Shown piece by piece: positions 27,122 through 36,065 of a stretch of 64,000 nt of DNA; the first letter of the stretch is position 1, and each line of letters starts with the position of its first letter. Position numbers and translations under genes: made by a program. Under the pieces are notes generated by a model. It was given only the letters and a program-made list of their open reading frames with translations, had not been told where the DNA came from and did not search any database. The stretch is from Candidatus Electrothrix scaldis (GTDB lineage: Bacteria > Desulfobacterota > Desulfobulbia > Desulfobulbales > Desulfobulbaceae), in the NCBI GenBank assembly GCA_033584155.1, contig CP138355.1:1558501-1622500 (forward strand), in the 5' to 3' direction.

Positions 27122-28204
27122 GTGAATCTTCTAACCCGTTATATCCTGCTTCAGTTTTTAAAAAACATCATGATGCTCGTCCTGAGCTTCATTGCTATCT
27201 ATCTGTTGATTGATTTTTTTGAAAAGATCGACAACTTCATGGAAAAGGGCAAGTCTATGGCCCTGGTCGGTAAGTTTTTTTTGCTCTCCATCCCCTTTAT
27301 TGTCGAGCAAATGGGACCGGTCTGTATACTCCTGGCCGGAGTTGTGACCTTTGGTGTGCTCAATCATTCCAACGAGCTGATCGCCCTCAAATCCTGCGGT
27401 ATTCCATTAAAAAAGATTTCAGCTCCGATTATTGCCGGTGGGGTCTTGGTTACCTTGCTGCTCCTCTCCTTATCGCAATTTCTTCTGCCTAAGACGGTCT
27501 CGCAAACCAATAGGATCTGGAATAAGGAGGTTAAGGGTAGGGTCTCTCTGGGAATTTACCGCAACGGACGCTATTATTATCAGGGCAATGATCATTTTTA
27601 TTCCTTTGCCCGCCCTGATCCCAGCCAGAATGTTTTTCCCTTTTTCTCCTACTCCTCCTGGAACCAGCGTTACGAGTTGACGGTCTTGGTTTCTTCCAAA
27701 CATGCCACGTGGAAAGATGGAAATTGGACTCTGCAAAATGGTCAGGTGCAGTATGCAAAGGGGAAAGAAATCTTTAAAACAGAGATTTTTACTGAGCGCG
27801 ATTTTCAATTCACAGAAAATCCAGGAGATTTCTTTATTCCGCAATATCGGAGCAACGAGCTTTCCTTACTTGAGTTGTACCGTGACGCCCTGCATCAGGA
27901 GGCACCGGAAGAGCGTACCGTAGCCTGGGCCAATTTTTATGGCCGAATCTCCTATATACTCCTAGGGATACCTCTGCTTCTGCTTGGTCTGCCTATGCTC
28001 CTGATGGTGTATCGCAAATGGGGCCGTGATCTTTCGCTGGCTGTGCCGGTGAGTTGTGGATTGGCCTTTGTCTGCTGGGGGTGTTGGGGGACACTCCAAT
28101 CCCTGGCCAAGGCAGGTTATATTCCTCCTTTTGCCGCAGCAGTCTCAGTTCATATCGCAGTGGGTACTTTAGGCTTTATCCTGCTTCTTCGGGAGGATAC
28201 CTGA
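27122..28204 (+). CDS. lptG: LPS export permease LptG (YjgP/YjgQ family)
   Basis: A 360-residue inner-membrane protein. There are three N-terminal helices (YILLQFLKNIMMLVLSFIAIYLL first), a periplasmic beta-jellyroll of about 150 residues and three C-terminal helices. LptF/LptG form the membrane part of the LptB2FG ABC exporter that extracts lipopolysaccharide and feeds LptC-A-D. The start is GTG at 27122, giving MNLLTRYILLQF, the conserved beginning of the family. The stop overlaps the next start (TGATG). A separate lptF is not in the window. It confirms an LPS-bearing outer membrane. Confidence 0.88.
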   Translation: MNLLTRYILLQFLKNIMMLVLSFIAIYLLIDFFEKIDNFMEKGKSMALVGKFFLLSIPFIVEQMGPVCILLAGVVTFGVLNHSNELIALKSCGIPLKKISAPIIAGGVLVTLLLLSLSQFLLPKTVSQTNRIWNKEVKGRVSLGIYRNGRYYYQGNDHFYSFARPDPSQNVFPFFSYSSWNQRYELTVLVSSKHATWKDGNWTLQNGQVQYAKGKEIFKTEIFTERDFQFTENPGDFFIPQYRSNELSLLELYRDALHQEAPEERTVAWANFYGRISYILLGIPLLLLGLPMLLMVYRKWGRDLSLAVPVSCGLAFVCWGCWGTLQSLAKAGYIPPFAAAVSVHIAVGTLGFILLLREDT

Positions 28205-28974
28205 TGGAAAAAACTATCGGAAAAATAATCGGCATTGTCGGTGTTCCGCCGCTGGAGATCATCCGCCAAATCAATGAGGAGCAGGGGAGGATCGTTGATC
28301 TGGATGAGCCGCAGCTGCCCCTGCCCATGAACCGGGAGGCCCATCTCCCGCAGGTTTATTGCGCCATCCTGCGCACTGTGCTCCTCAACGCTATGAACAT
28401 GCCTCTGGATCGGATATATGTTGATGTGGGACCGGGGAAATGTGACTGTGCCCTCCATGTAGCCACGGTGCTCCAGCATTTCCTTGCTATTCCTGTTATC
28501 ACCACCCGTAATCAGGACAGCGAAGGCTTTGGTTTTCCCATCAGTCGGAGTAATTTGCCTTTGCTGGAAAAGCTTCAGGCGATTACCCAGGGAGTGCAAT
28601 CCAGCGAGCCCTCTCCTGACTATCCTCCCTCGGTTCCTACCGCAGGCTTTTGGGGCGTGCCACCGCGTGATTTCTCGCTTTTGTCCCTGTTCCCGGACAG
28701 CACCCATGTCTATGGCTGGAGCCGCTGTATGGAGAACAAAACACCCGCTGATGTCGAGTTGGAATCCTACTACAACCCCTCCGTCCCTACCGTATTCTTT
28801 GCCCAATCCTTTTGCGCGAAAACGGCCTTAGCCAAGCATTTGGCAGAACGGCATCCCAAGGGGCTCTATGTGGATTGTGATGTCAATACCAGCTCCAGTG
28901 TTCGGGCAAAAATCGAGGCCTTTCTGGAGTTCTCTCTCAAGAAGGGGCCAGGAGACGAAGATGCTGCTGGCTGA
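28204..28974 (+). CDS. Uncharacterised protein coupled to an acyl-CoA dehydratase activase-like gene
   Basis: A 256-residue protein, starting at the ATG that overlaps the lptG stop by one base; longer frames run back into lptG and are rejected. It contains DVGPGKCDCALH (about 80-91), WGVPPRDFSLLSLFP and YGWSRCMEN (about 180). The last two are reminiscent of the cluster-binding subunits of 2-hydroxyacyl-CoA dehydratases, though much shorter. The C-terminus (VDCDVNTSSSVRAKIEAFLEF) is well structured. It overlaps the activase gene by 14 nt, so the two products probably work together. I do not assign a reaction. Confidence 0.6.
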   Translation: MEKTIGKIIGIVGVPPLEIIRQINEEQGRIVDLDEPQLPLPMNREAHLPQVYCAILRTVLLNAMNMPLDRIYVDVGPGKCDCALHVATVLQHFLAIPVITTRNQDSEGFGFPISRSNLPLLEKLQAITQGVQSSEPSPDYPPSVPTAGFWGVPPRDFSLLSLFPDSTHVYGWSRCMENKTPADVELESYYNPSVPTVFFAQSFCAKTALAKHLAERHPKGLYVDCDVNTSSSVRAKIEAFLEFSLKKGPGDEDAAG

Positions 28975-29617
28975 TTTCGGGACCTCTTATACCAAGCTTT
29001 TCACAGCAGGACCAGAGGGCAACGAGCCACGTACTCCACGTATTGTCCCCACCCGTGAGCTTGATCCAGAATTTATGGCTGATCTTGCCACTGGTCATAA
29101 CGCCAAGCGACGGGGAAAAGAAGCTGTGAATGAGCTGATTGCCTTGGCTAAGGGGGGCCGCCGCCTGATTGCAGAGCCCGATGCAGTGTTGCTCGACTGC
29201 GGCAGCCGGGATATCAAGTTCATTCGCTACCAGGACTTTGAGGTGGCAGATATGGGCTGGAACGCAGAGTGCGGCGCCTCAATGGGCTTTACCATTGAGC
29301 TGCTGGAATCCTATTATAAGGTTGATTACAGTAAGGTGGCTATTCCTGAAACGGGATTTTCCGTTACCTGTGGCGTCCTTGGCATGAGCAATATCTTTGA
29401 TGCTGTGGTCACAGGCAGTTCAGAAACCGAGGCTGTCGCAAAATTTGTCCGAGGTATTGCCCGTAATGCCTTCCGCTTTGCTGGTTCCCCAGACAAACTT
29501 TATCTCTCGGGTGGTCTCTGCGATAACCCGCTTTTTCTCGGCTGCTTCCCCTGTGAGGTCATCCCCTTGGGGCGATTTGTGCTCCTGGAGGGGCTGAAGG
29601 CGCATCTGAACAAGTAA
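28961..29617 (+). CDS. Acyl-CoA dehydratase activase-like ASKHA ATPase (BadF/HgdC type)
   Basis: A 218-residue protein. It starts with the ASKHA phosphate-1 loop LLADFGTSYTKLF. It retains the two Cys that in HgdC-type activases hold a [4Fe-4S] cluster between two subunits: one in NAECGASMG (about residue 106), one in VTCGVLGMS (about 140). LSGGLCDNPLF is the nucleotide-site motif near the C-terminus. Known members use ATP to send a low-potential electron to 2-hydroxyacyl-CoA or benzoyl-CoA-type enzymes. The chosen ATG (28961) has an AGGAGACG site; longer frames overlap the upstream gene too far. No conventional dehydratase is present, so the partner may be the preceding protein. Confidence 0.72.
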   Translation: MLLADFGTSYTKLFTAGPEGNEPRTPRIVPTRELDPEFMADLATGHNAKRRGKEAVNELIALAKGGRRLIAEPDAVLLDCGSRDIKFIRYQDFEVADMGWNAECGASMGFTIELLESYYKVDYSKVAIPETGFSVTCGVLGMSNIFDAVVTGSSETEAVAKFVRGIARNAFRFAGSPDKLYLSGGLCDNPLFLGCFPCEVIPLGRFVLLEGLKAHLNK

Positions 29618-29633
29618 GGAGAAATAGAAGACG

Positions 29634-30671
29634 TCATCTCTTCTTCCTCAGCTTCTGATATTTATATACCGCCCGGTTATGCTCTTGGAGGCTTTTGGAA
29701 AAATAATGGCTGCCGTCATTCTGGGAGACAAAATAGAGATAGGGCACATTTGCCGGATGTAAAACCGCCTGAAGAGCTGCGGCCCCTGGGTTACAGATGG
29801 GTCCGGCTGGCAGGCCGGAAATAACGTAGGTATTATACGGGCTCCATCGCTCAAGATCTGCCTTAGTCAGGTTGCCGTTGAAATTCTCAATGCCATAGAT
29901 GGTTGTGGGGTCGGACTGGAGCCGCATCCCCTTTTTGAGGCGATTATAAAACACCCCGGCGATCACGTCCCGCTCCCCGGCTGAACCGGTTTCCTTTTCC
30001 ACAATAGAGGCCAGTATGAGGAGCTGATGCTGGTTATATTTCCCCACTTGCCCTGTCCTCTGTGCCGTTTCTGGGCCAGTTAGTTCCTTCCAAACCGCAA
30101 AAAAGCGTTCAACTATCATTCTAATAAGCTTCCGCTCATCAATCTCTCCACGAACCAGGGTATAGGTTTCGGGGAAAAGGTATCCCTCTAAAGAAGCTGC
30201 TGTTACCCCCAGCTCTTTCAAAAAGGCCGCGTCCTGACAAAGGTGGATAAAGACCGCAGGATCTGCCCAACCGTCCTCTGCAAAGATGGCAGCAATCTCG
30301 GTCATCCTTTTTCCTTCCGGGACCGTGACTCTATGACGCACTGGCTGGGCCGTATCCAGGAAACGAATCACCTCCAATGGAGTCAAACCCTGCGGTACCT
30401 CAAACTCCCCGGCTCGCAGTCGCGGCGGATGATCAAGCACATGGAAGAGCCGGGCCAGAGTAAGAAAACGAATATCATCAGCAATGATTATTTCTTTCAG
30501 GGCAAGAAGAGATTGTATCTGTCGGACACCCGCTCCTTTGGGAATATCGACAATGCGTTTCTCCGTGCCGGGAGAAGGCGTGAAGACATATGCAGCAAAC
30601 CAGCCGCCTACGGCTAAGCAGAGAAGAAAGGTAGCGAGGAGAAGAAAAAGACAGAATGAACGCATAGACAA
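29634..30671 (-). CDS. mltG: Endolytic transglycosylase MltG (YceG-like)
   Basis: A 345-residue inner-membrane enzyme with one N-terminal helix (FCLFLLLATFLLCLAVGGWFA). A LysM-like region (IVDIPKGAGVRQIQSLL, VTVPEGKRMTEIAAIF) precedes the YceG catalytic domain with the active Glu in LASIVEKETG and the typical DPTTIYGI and GLPAGPICNPG motifs. It cuts nascent peptidoglycan glycan strands and sets their length. A second ATG two codons inside (30665) is possible. It stands 50 bp downstream of the cob cluster on the same strand and may be co-transcribed. Confidence 0.92.
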   Translation of the reverse strand: MSMRSFCLFLLLATFLLCLAVGGWFAAYVFTPSPGTEKRIVDIPKGAGVRQIQSLLALKEIIIADDIRFLTLARLFHVLDHPPRLRAGEFEVPQGLTPLEVIRFLDTAQPVRHRVTVPEGKRMTEIAAIFAEDGWADPAVFIHLCQDAAFLKELGVTAASLEGYLFPETYTLVRGEIDERKLIRMIVERFFAVWKELTGPETAQRTGQVGKYNQHQLLILASIVEKETGSAGERDVIAGVFYNRLKKGMRLQSDPTTIYGIENFNGNLTKADLERWSPYNTYVISGLPAGPICNPGAAALQAVLHPANVPYLYFVSQNDGSHYFSKSLQEHNRAVYKYQKLRKKR

Positions 30672-30720
30672 AAGGTAGGATTCTGTGGGTTATTTCAGAT
30701 AGGTGTTGAGCAGGGGCTTG

Positions 30721-33381
30721 TTATAGTTTAAGGAGGCGATAAAGTGCATCCATATTGATCTCCTGCCGTAACACCGCTGCCAATCGGTCAAGAGCCGGTT
30801 CCAGATCATATTGAGCACCTTTACCGGTAAAAGGGGACAACCCTTTTCGTTCCCGCAAGGTGTTAATAAACCAGCGTCGGAAAAGATCAGAGTCAAAGAT
30901 GCCGTGCAGATAGCTGCCCCAGATTCGGCCGCTCTGGTTTGCGGCGCCGCAGGATGCCCCATCGGTAAAGGACAACAGCGATTTTGATACGGAACTCTCA
31001 CCGCTACTGCTTTGTCCGTGATGAATTTCATAGCCATGCACAGGCTGACCAGACGGAAGATGCACTCCCTCGCGGCGGGTCAGGGTTTTATCCGCAGCCA
31101 GCTCCGTGACCAGATCCAGCAGCCCCAGTCCACGCAGCATACTACCCGGCTCACCCTCGATTCCATGCGGGTCAGTAACCGTCTTGCCGAGGATTTGGAA
31201 ACCACCACAGATCCCTGTAATCTGGCAACCCTGTTCAGCTTGTTGAATGATTGCCTTGTTCAGGCCGCTTTGCGCCAGCCAGCTCAGATCACCCACCACG
31301 TTCTTGGAACCCGGCAGAATCACGCAATCCGGTTCGCCCAGCTCATCGACTCGCCGCACCGTGCGCAGCCAGACATCTTTTTCCTCCAGTAGAGGCTCCA
31401 GATCGGTGAAATTGGAGATATGGGGCAGATCAATCAGGGCTATCTCGACATGTTCGCCCGCAGGCTCTGCACTATCATAAAGACCCGCCTTAAAGCTCAC
31501 CGAGTCTTCCTGAGGCAGCCCCAAATTATTCAACCAGGGAACCACCCCGAGTACCGGCTTGCCGGTTCGTTGCTCAACAAAATCATGGGCATCTGCCAGC
31601 AAAGAGGCATCCCCCCGGAAACGGTTGACCAGGAAGCCCGCCAGCAATTGTCGTTCCCAAGGAGCCATCACGGCTACATGACCGATAAAAGAGGCATAGA
31701 CACCGCCCCGATCTATATCACCCACCAGCAGGGCCGGAGACTGGCTGTACTGGGCCATGCGCATATTGACGATGTCATGGGATTTCAGGTTGACCTCGCC
31801 AGGACTGCCTGCGCCTTCGAGAATAATGCAGTCGAAATCCGCTGCCAGCTCGTTATATGTCCGGCAGACCTCCTGCCAGGCCTGTTCCTTATAGCGGACA
31901 TAATCGGCCACCCGCATATTGCCGACCGGTTTGCCGTGGACAATGATCTGACTCCCTACATCGGAAGAAGGTTTCAGGAGCACAGGGTTCATGCGTACAT
32001 CAGGATCAAGGCGGCAGGCCTGGGCCTGCACCACCTGGGCTCGGCCCATCTCTCCGCCATCTCTGGTCACGTAGGAGTTCAGCGACATGTTCTGGGCCTT
32101 GAACGGAGCCACCCGGACGCCGTCTTGCAAAAGAATTCGGCAGATACCCGCCACCAGTACGCTTTTACCCACATCTGAGCCTGTGCCGAGGAGCATCAGG
32201 GAAGGTGTTTTTTTGATGCGGGAACCGCACCTCGTGGAATATGCTTGCTCTTTTGGCAACAAAATTTCGCGCAATGCAATAACTAAGCGGTCATTCTCTT
32301 CTTGTGAACGCACCGCCACCCGGAAGTACTGTTCATCCAGGCCTTCATAATTAGCACAGGCTCGGATGGCAATCTTAGCTTGCTGCAAGAGTTGATCTGC
32401 CAGCTCCGTGGCTGTCATGGCTGTCAGCTTGTCCTTCAGCTGAACCAACAGAAAATCTGCGGCACCGGGAATAACCCGGAGGGAAGGAATGGCGGCCAGG
32501 TCTCGATAGAGGGATTCACGGTTTCCCCTGATCAGTTCCTGGGTATTGCGAACATACTCGGTATCCTGAATCATGGCTTGACCAGCAGCCTGGGCCAAGG
32601 CGTTCACCGACCACGGGGCAAGCTGGCGCTTGATATCCTGGCAGAGTTCTTGAGATGCGGCCAGGAAACCCAGTCGCAGGCCGGGTACAGCAAAGAGTTT
32701 GGTCAGTGAGCAGAGGGTGATGATATTTTCCCGGCTTCCGGCCAAGGAGGTATAGCCTGCAACAAATCCGGCAAAGGCCTCATCAAGGAGGAAAAGAACA
32801 TCCTGGTGCTGATCTGCCAGGGTCAGCAGGGACTCCCGGTCAATCATCCTACCTGTGGGATTATTGGGTTGGCCGAGAATCACGATATCGCCATCTTGCA
32901 TTTGCGTAGCGATCTGTTCCAAGTTCGGCTCAAAGTCATCCTCCGACGATAAAGGAAGAGGCACAACTTCAAAACCAGCCTGTTCGCAGGCCTGGCGATA
33001 ATCGATATAGGCAGGAACTGGAATCACGGCCCGCCGTATTACAGGCCGTAGGGGCAGATCCCTGTGTCTGCCCGATGGACAAGGGCGAACACTGGGGTTC
33101 GCCCCTACAGCACGCAGGCAGGCATAAAGCAGGTCCGAGGTGCCGTTTCCTGGGACAATCTGCTCGGGAGCTAATTGATATTGTTCTGCAAGGGCTTGCA
33201 CTAATTCCGTGGAATCTGGATCAGGATATTGGACAATATCCTCCAGGCGGCCAGCCAGCAGATTCCAGAGATACTCAGGCGGACCAAGGGGATTGATGTT
33301 AGCGCTGAAATCCAGGATCTCTTCCGGCTGGCATCCCAAACGAGTAGCGAGCTCTCTGGTATTCCCACCGTGCCCGCTCAT
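30721..33381 (-). CDS. cobD-cobQ: Fused L-threonine-O-3-phosphate decarboxylase (CobD) and cobyric acid synthase (CobQ/CbiP)
   Basis: An 886-residue fusion. Residues 1-375 are a fold-type I PLP enzyme (DFSANINPLGPP start, QPNNPTGR, PLP Lys in CSLTKLFAVPGLRLGF), the CobD type that makes aminopropanol phosphate. Residues 390-886 are cobyric acid a,c-diamide amidase: GTGSDVGKSVL ATP site, KAQNMSLNS, the glutaminase Cys in GICGGFQILG and the EIHHG segment. The fusion joins the side-chain donor with an earlier amidation step. Residues 91-112 (GANPSVRPCPSGRHRDLPLR) do not fit the family and are encoded by a repeat at 33048-33108. The gene overlaps cobS by 4 bp. Confidence 0.9.
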   Translation of the reverse strand: MSGHGGNTRELATRLGCQPEEILDFSANINPLGPPEYLWNLLAGRLEDIVQYPDPDSTELVQALAEQYQLAPEQIVPGNGTSDLLYACLRAVGANPSVRPCPSGRHRDLPLRPVIRRAVIPVPAYIDYRQACEQAGFEVVPLPLSSEDDFEPNLEQIATQMQDGDIVILGQPNNPTGRMIDRESLLTLADQHQDVLFLLDEAFAGFVAGYTSLAGSRENIITLCSLTKLFAVPGLRLGFLAASQELCQDIKRQLAPWSVNALAQAAGQAMIQDTEYVRNTQELIRGNRESLYRDLAAIPSLRVIPGAADFLLVQLKDKLTAMTATELADQLLQQAKIAIRACANYEGLDEQYFRVAVRSQEENDRLVIALREILLPKEQAYSTRCGSRIKKTPSLMLLGTGSDVGKSVLVAGICRILLQDGVRVAPFKAQNMSLNSYVTRDGGEMGRAQVVQAQACRLDPDVRMNPVLLKPSSDVGSQIIVHGKPVGNMRVADYVRYKEQAWQEVCRTYNELAADFDCIILEGAGSPGEVNLKSHDIVNMRMAQYSQSPALLVGDIDRGGVYASFIGHVAVMAPWERQLLAGFLVNRFRGDASLLADAHDFVEQRTGKPVLGVVPWLNNLGLPQEDSVSFKAGLYDSAEPAGEHVEIALIDLPHISNFTDLEPLLEEKDVWLRTVRRVDELGEPDCVILPGSKNVVGDLSWLAQSGLNKAIIQQAEQGCQITGICGGFQILGKTVTDPHGIEGEPGSMLRGLGLLDLVTELAADKTLTRREGVHLPSGQPVHGYEIHHGQSSSGESSVSKSLLSFTDGASCGAANQSGRIWGSYLHGIFDSDLFRRWFINTLRERKGLSPFTGKGAQYDLEPALDRLAAVLRQEINMDALYRLLKL
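33048..33108. repeat. 61-bp GTAGGGGC hairpin repeat inserted in frame in cobD
   Basis: The ends are perfect inverted 8-mers (GTAGGGGC at 33048, GCCCCTAC to 33108). Inside are two hairpins: GGGCAGA...TCTGCCC and GGGCGAAC...GTTCGCCC. The same family occurs at 35399 and 58857. It is translated as about 21 extra residues of the CobD domain. Confidence 0.8.
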
Positions 33382-34283
33382 AGGAGGCCACCCAGGTTCA
33401 GAGTGAAGACAAGGGCAACAACAGCCTCTGCCAGCTCGCAGGCTGCACCCAAGGTGTCACCGGTCACGCCGCCAATTTTTCGGCGACAAAAGAAGGCAAA
33501 GCAAGCGCTCATGAATAATACGGCAAAGACAGCGAGCAAGCCCTGGGTACCTGCTGCGGCCCAGGAAAGACCGCTGAGGACCAGGAGGGCTGCTCCTGCC
33601 CGGATCAGCGCCTGCTGGGAATAAAAAGAACCTTTGAACAGGCTGCCCAGTCCTCCTTCAGGGCGGGCATAAGGCAGCATGGCCATCAGAAGGAGGATAG
33701 CCATGCGTCCGGCAAGGGGCATGAGAAAAACCGCGATAAGAAGCTGGCTTTTCATGGAGGCCAGGCAGGCAATTTTGAGGGAAAGGAGTAGGGCCAGGGC
33801 AATGACGCCCATAGCCCCGGTGGCTGAATCCCGCATAATCTCCAGCATCCGCTCACGGGGCCGGGCGCTGAAAAATCCATCTGCTGTGTCGGCCAGACCA
33901 TCCAGGTGCAGCCCACCGGAAAAGGAGAGCAGGAGCAGCACCGTGAGAACCGCTGTCACTGCTGGAGGAAGCACCAAATGCATGGCCCAGGCCAGAGGGA
34001 CAGCGATGCAGCCGAATAAAAGGCCGATCAAGGGGAAGAAGGAAACAGATCGGGCCAATTCCTCCTCACTTGTCCCGAAGCTGCCTGCAAAGGGAATGAT
34101 GGAGAGGAAACGCAAGGCCGCGACAAAGGAACCTATCTGGGTAATGATGGCCCTGTTCAGTGGTTGATGAGGTTGATGCGTTCCCGGCTCGACCTGCCGT
34201 TTTTGTTCAGGAGCCTTTCTTTGAAACCGTACTGTTTTTTTTCTGCGCCGATTGCCTGAGCCGCGCCTGGTAAAGAGTCTCAT
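33378..34283 (-). CDS. cobS: Adenosylcobinamide-GDP ribazoletransferase (cobalamin synthase)
   Basis: A 301-residue integral membrane enzyme that joins alpha-ribazole (phosphate) to adenosylcobinamide-GDP, the last step of cobalamin assembly. The acidic active site is visible in GGLHLDGLADTADGFFSARP and EIMRDSATGAMGV (about residues 110-150), followed by hydrophobic helices. The first 45 residues are an unusual basic extension (MRLFTRRGSGNRRRKKT). The start is supported by a 4-bp ATGA overlap with cobT, and the stop overlaps cobD-cobQ the same way, so the three are coupled. The basic extension may be cytoplasmic and is not part of the usual family core. Confidence 0.9.
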   Translation of the reverse strand: MRLFTRRGSGNRRRKKTVRFQRKAPEQKRQVEPGTHQPHQPLNRAIITQIGSFVAALRFLSIIPFAGSFGTSEEELARSVSFFPLIGLLFGCIAVPLAWAMHLVLPPAVTAVLTVLLLLSFSGGLHLDGLADTADGFFSARPRERMLEIMRDSATGAMGVIALALLLSLKIACLASMKSQLLIAVFLMPLAGRMAILLLMAMLPYARPEGGLGSLFKGSFYSQQALIRAGAALLVLSGLSWAAAGTQGLLAVFAVLFMSACFAFFCRRKIGGVTGDTLGAACELAEAVVALVFTLNLGGLL

Positions 34284-35383
34284 TCGACAGGTGTTCCTGT
34301 GACCCCGGCATCGGCAAAGGTCGCCACCTCAGTGAGGACAGCCACTGCCGCTTCCACCAGATTCATGGCCAGGGCAGCACCGGTTCCCTCGCCCAGGCGG
34401 AGGTTAAGATCCAGCAGCGGTTTACAACCGATTTTCTCTTGCATGGCAGCATGTCCCTGTTCTACCGAGCGATGGGCGCAGATGATATAATCACGGACAA
34501 AGGGTTCCAGCTTGCAGGCGATCAAGGCCCCGGCAGTGGATATAAAGCCGTCCACCAGGATGGGTTTCTGCTGGGCTGCCGCCCCGATGATCAGACCAGC
34601 AATACCGCCGATTTCATACCCGCCCACCTTGGCCAGCACGTCCAGCCCATCCTCAGCATCGGGTTTGTTCATTTGCAAGGCTTTGGCCAGGATCTCTTTC
34701 TTGTGTTCCAGTTGCTCATCATCAAGGCCGGTTCCCCGCCCGGTGAGCTGGTCCAGGTCTTTATCGGTCATCGTGGCGATAATGGCTGTGCTGGCGGTCG
34801 TGTTACCGATCCCCATATCGCCAGTGGCAAAGATATCCACCTCAGGACCCAACTGCTCTGCCACCTCAATGCCTGCTTCCACGGCCATAACCGCCTGGGT
34901 CCGGGTCATGGCCGGGCCGTGGACCATATTTTCGGTACCGGCTGCGATTTTTTTGGAGATAATCTTGCCCTTATTAACCAGCGCCGACAAGTCCTCAGAA
35001 CAGCCCATGTCCACCACAGAGACCTCTGCTCCGGCCTGCCGGGCCAAGGCGTTGATGCCTGCACCGCCGTTGACAAAGTTGTAGACCATCTGGGCCGTTA
35101 CCTCGGAAGGATACTTGGACACCCCTTCTGCGGTAACCCCGTGATCTCCCACCATGATCACCACCCTTTTCCGCTTTACCGGGGGATGCATGGAACGAGT
35201 CATTCCGGCCAGATCCACAGCCAGATCCATGAGATCTCCCAGGGCCCAGTGGGGCATGGTCAGCTGCTCAAGTCGGGCAGTGGCTTTTTCCCGGTATTCG
35301 CTGTCCTGGGGGAAAATTTTCCGAAAGGTGGCTTCGAGATAATCGACGTGATCGGATCTATTCGGTTTATATGTTGTTGCCAT
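34280..35383 (-). CDS. cobT: Nicotinate-nucleotide--dimethylbenzimidazole phosphoribosyltransferase
   Basis: A 367-residue cytoplasmic enzyme that activates the lower-ligand base to alpha-ribazole phosphate. Diagnostic segments are VMVGDHGVTAEGVSKYP (about 77-93), NFVNGGAGINALA, TGDMGIGNTTASTAI (about 190) and RLGEGTGAALAM near the C-terminus with the catalytic Glu. The length is normal for the family. It is coupled to cobS by a 4-bp overlap. Upstream, 150 bp separate it from cobU and are filled by a GTAGGGGC repeat, which may weaken co-transcription. I see no B12-box in that gap. Confidence 0.93.
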   Translation of the reverse strand: MATTYKPNRSDHVDYLEATFRKIFPQDSEYREKATARLEQLTMPHWALGDLMDLAVDLAGMTRSMHPPVKRKRVVIMVGDHGVTAEGVSKYPSEVTAQMVYNFVNGGAGINALARQAGAEVSVVDMGCSEDLSALVNKGKIISKKIAAGTENMVHGPAMTRTQAVMAVEAGIEVAEQLGPEVDIFATGDMGIGNTTASTAIIATMTDKDLDQLTGRGTGLDDEQLEHKKEILAKALQMNKPDAEDGLDVLAKVGGYEIGGIAGLIIGAAAQQKPILVDGFISTAGALIACKLEPFVRDYIICAHRSVEQGHAAMQEKIGCKPLLDLNLRLGEGTGAALAMNLVEAAVAVLTEVATFADAGVTGTPVE

Positions 35384-35398
35384 GTTTTTTTATTTGGT

Positions 35399-35524
35399 GT
35401 AGGGGCAGGTCCCTGTGCCTGCCCGATGATATCTGATCGGAATTTTACAGGGCATCACGGGGCCGCCCTTTATAAAAATATCCCGGATGAAACGCCTAGG
35501 GCGAAGACAAGATTCGCCCCTATA
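35399..35524. repeat. GTAGGGGC hairpin repeat, long copy between cobT and cobU
   Basis: It starts GTAGGGGCAG at 35399 with the hairpin GGGCAGG...CCTGCCC, and ends with GGGCGAA...TTCGCCCCTAT at about 35524. It has the same two-hairpin layout as the copy in cobD, with about 65 bp of extra sequence between the hairpins. Confidence 0.7.
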
Positions 35525-35534
35525 AGTGATTCGG

Positions 35535-36065
35535 TTACTTTAACTGCATAGGGATTCCGCAACTTACCAGAAAAACCTGATCAGCAAAAGCAGCAATTAC
35601 TTGATTGCAGCGTCCGACCAGATCACGGTAGCGTCGGACCATTGGATTATCCGGGACAATGCCCAGGCCAACTTCATTGGTGACCAGGAAAACTTGCCCT
35701 TGGTGCTTGCGGGCGGCGCGGGTCAATTCTTCGGCCAAGGCGGAGATTTGATCTTCGCTGATTTCGCGCTCCTGCTGTTCCGCCTCGTACATCAGGTTAT
35801 TGATCCAGAGGGTGAGGCAGTCAATAAGGACCGTGGTCCCGGCTGGAGTACGTTCCAGTTCTTCAGCAAGACGAAGCGGTACCTCGGCGGTCTGCCAATC
35901 TAGCCCTTCCCGGTCCTGCTGATGCCGGAGGATGCGTTCGTCCATTTCCGGGTCGATGCGGGGACAGGTGGCAATGAAGAGGCGAGGGGAGTCAATCTGT
36001 TCAGCCTGCTGCTGGGCAAAGGCGGATTTGCCGGAACGGCTGCCGCCGGTGATGAGGGTTAACAT
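35535..36065 (-). CDS. cobU: Adenosylcobinamide kinase/adenosylcobinamide-phosphate guanylyltransferase
   Basis: A 176-residue bifunctional enzyme. The P-loop LITGGSRSGKSAFAQ opens the protein. ATCPRIDPEMDERILRHQ contains the guanylylated His region, and TTVLIDCLTLWINNLMY is the Walker B-like strand. It phosphorylates adenosylcobinamide and then transfers GMP, supplying the substrate of CobS. Its ATG lies inside the end of hipA (7-nt overlap), so translation depends on or follows hipA. The length and motifs are normal. Confidence 0.93.
   Translation of the reverse strand: MLTLITGGSRSGKSAFAQQQAEQIDSPRLFIATCPRIDPEMDERILRHQQDREGLDWQTAEVPLRLAEELERTPAGTTVLIDCLTLWINNLMYEAEQQEREISEDQISALAEELTRAARKHQGQVFLVTNEVGLGIVPDNPMVRRYRDLVGRCNQVIAAFADQVFLVSCGIPMQLK

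Noticed and set aside
28054..28203. An upstream extension of the gene at 28204
   Set aside because: It lies wholly inside lptG, and the TGATG overlap gives a natural coupled start at 28204.
35384..35534. A possible cobalamin riboswitch before cobT
   Set aside because: No B12-box-like core was seen. The structure there is explained by the GTAGGGGC repeat.
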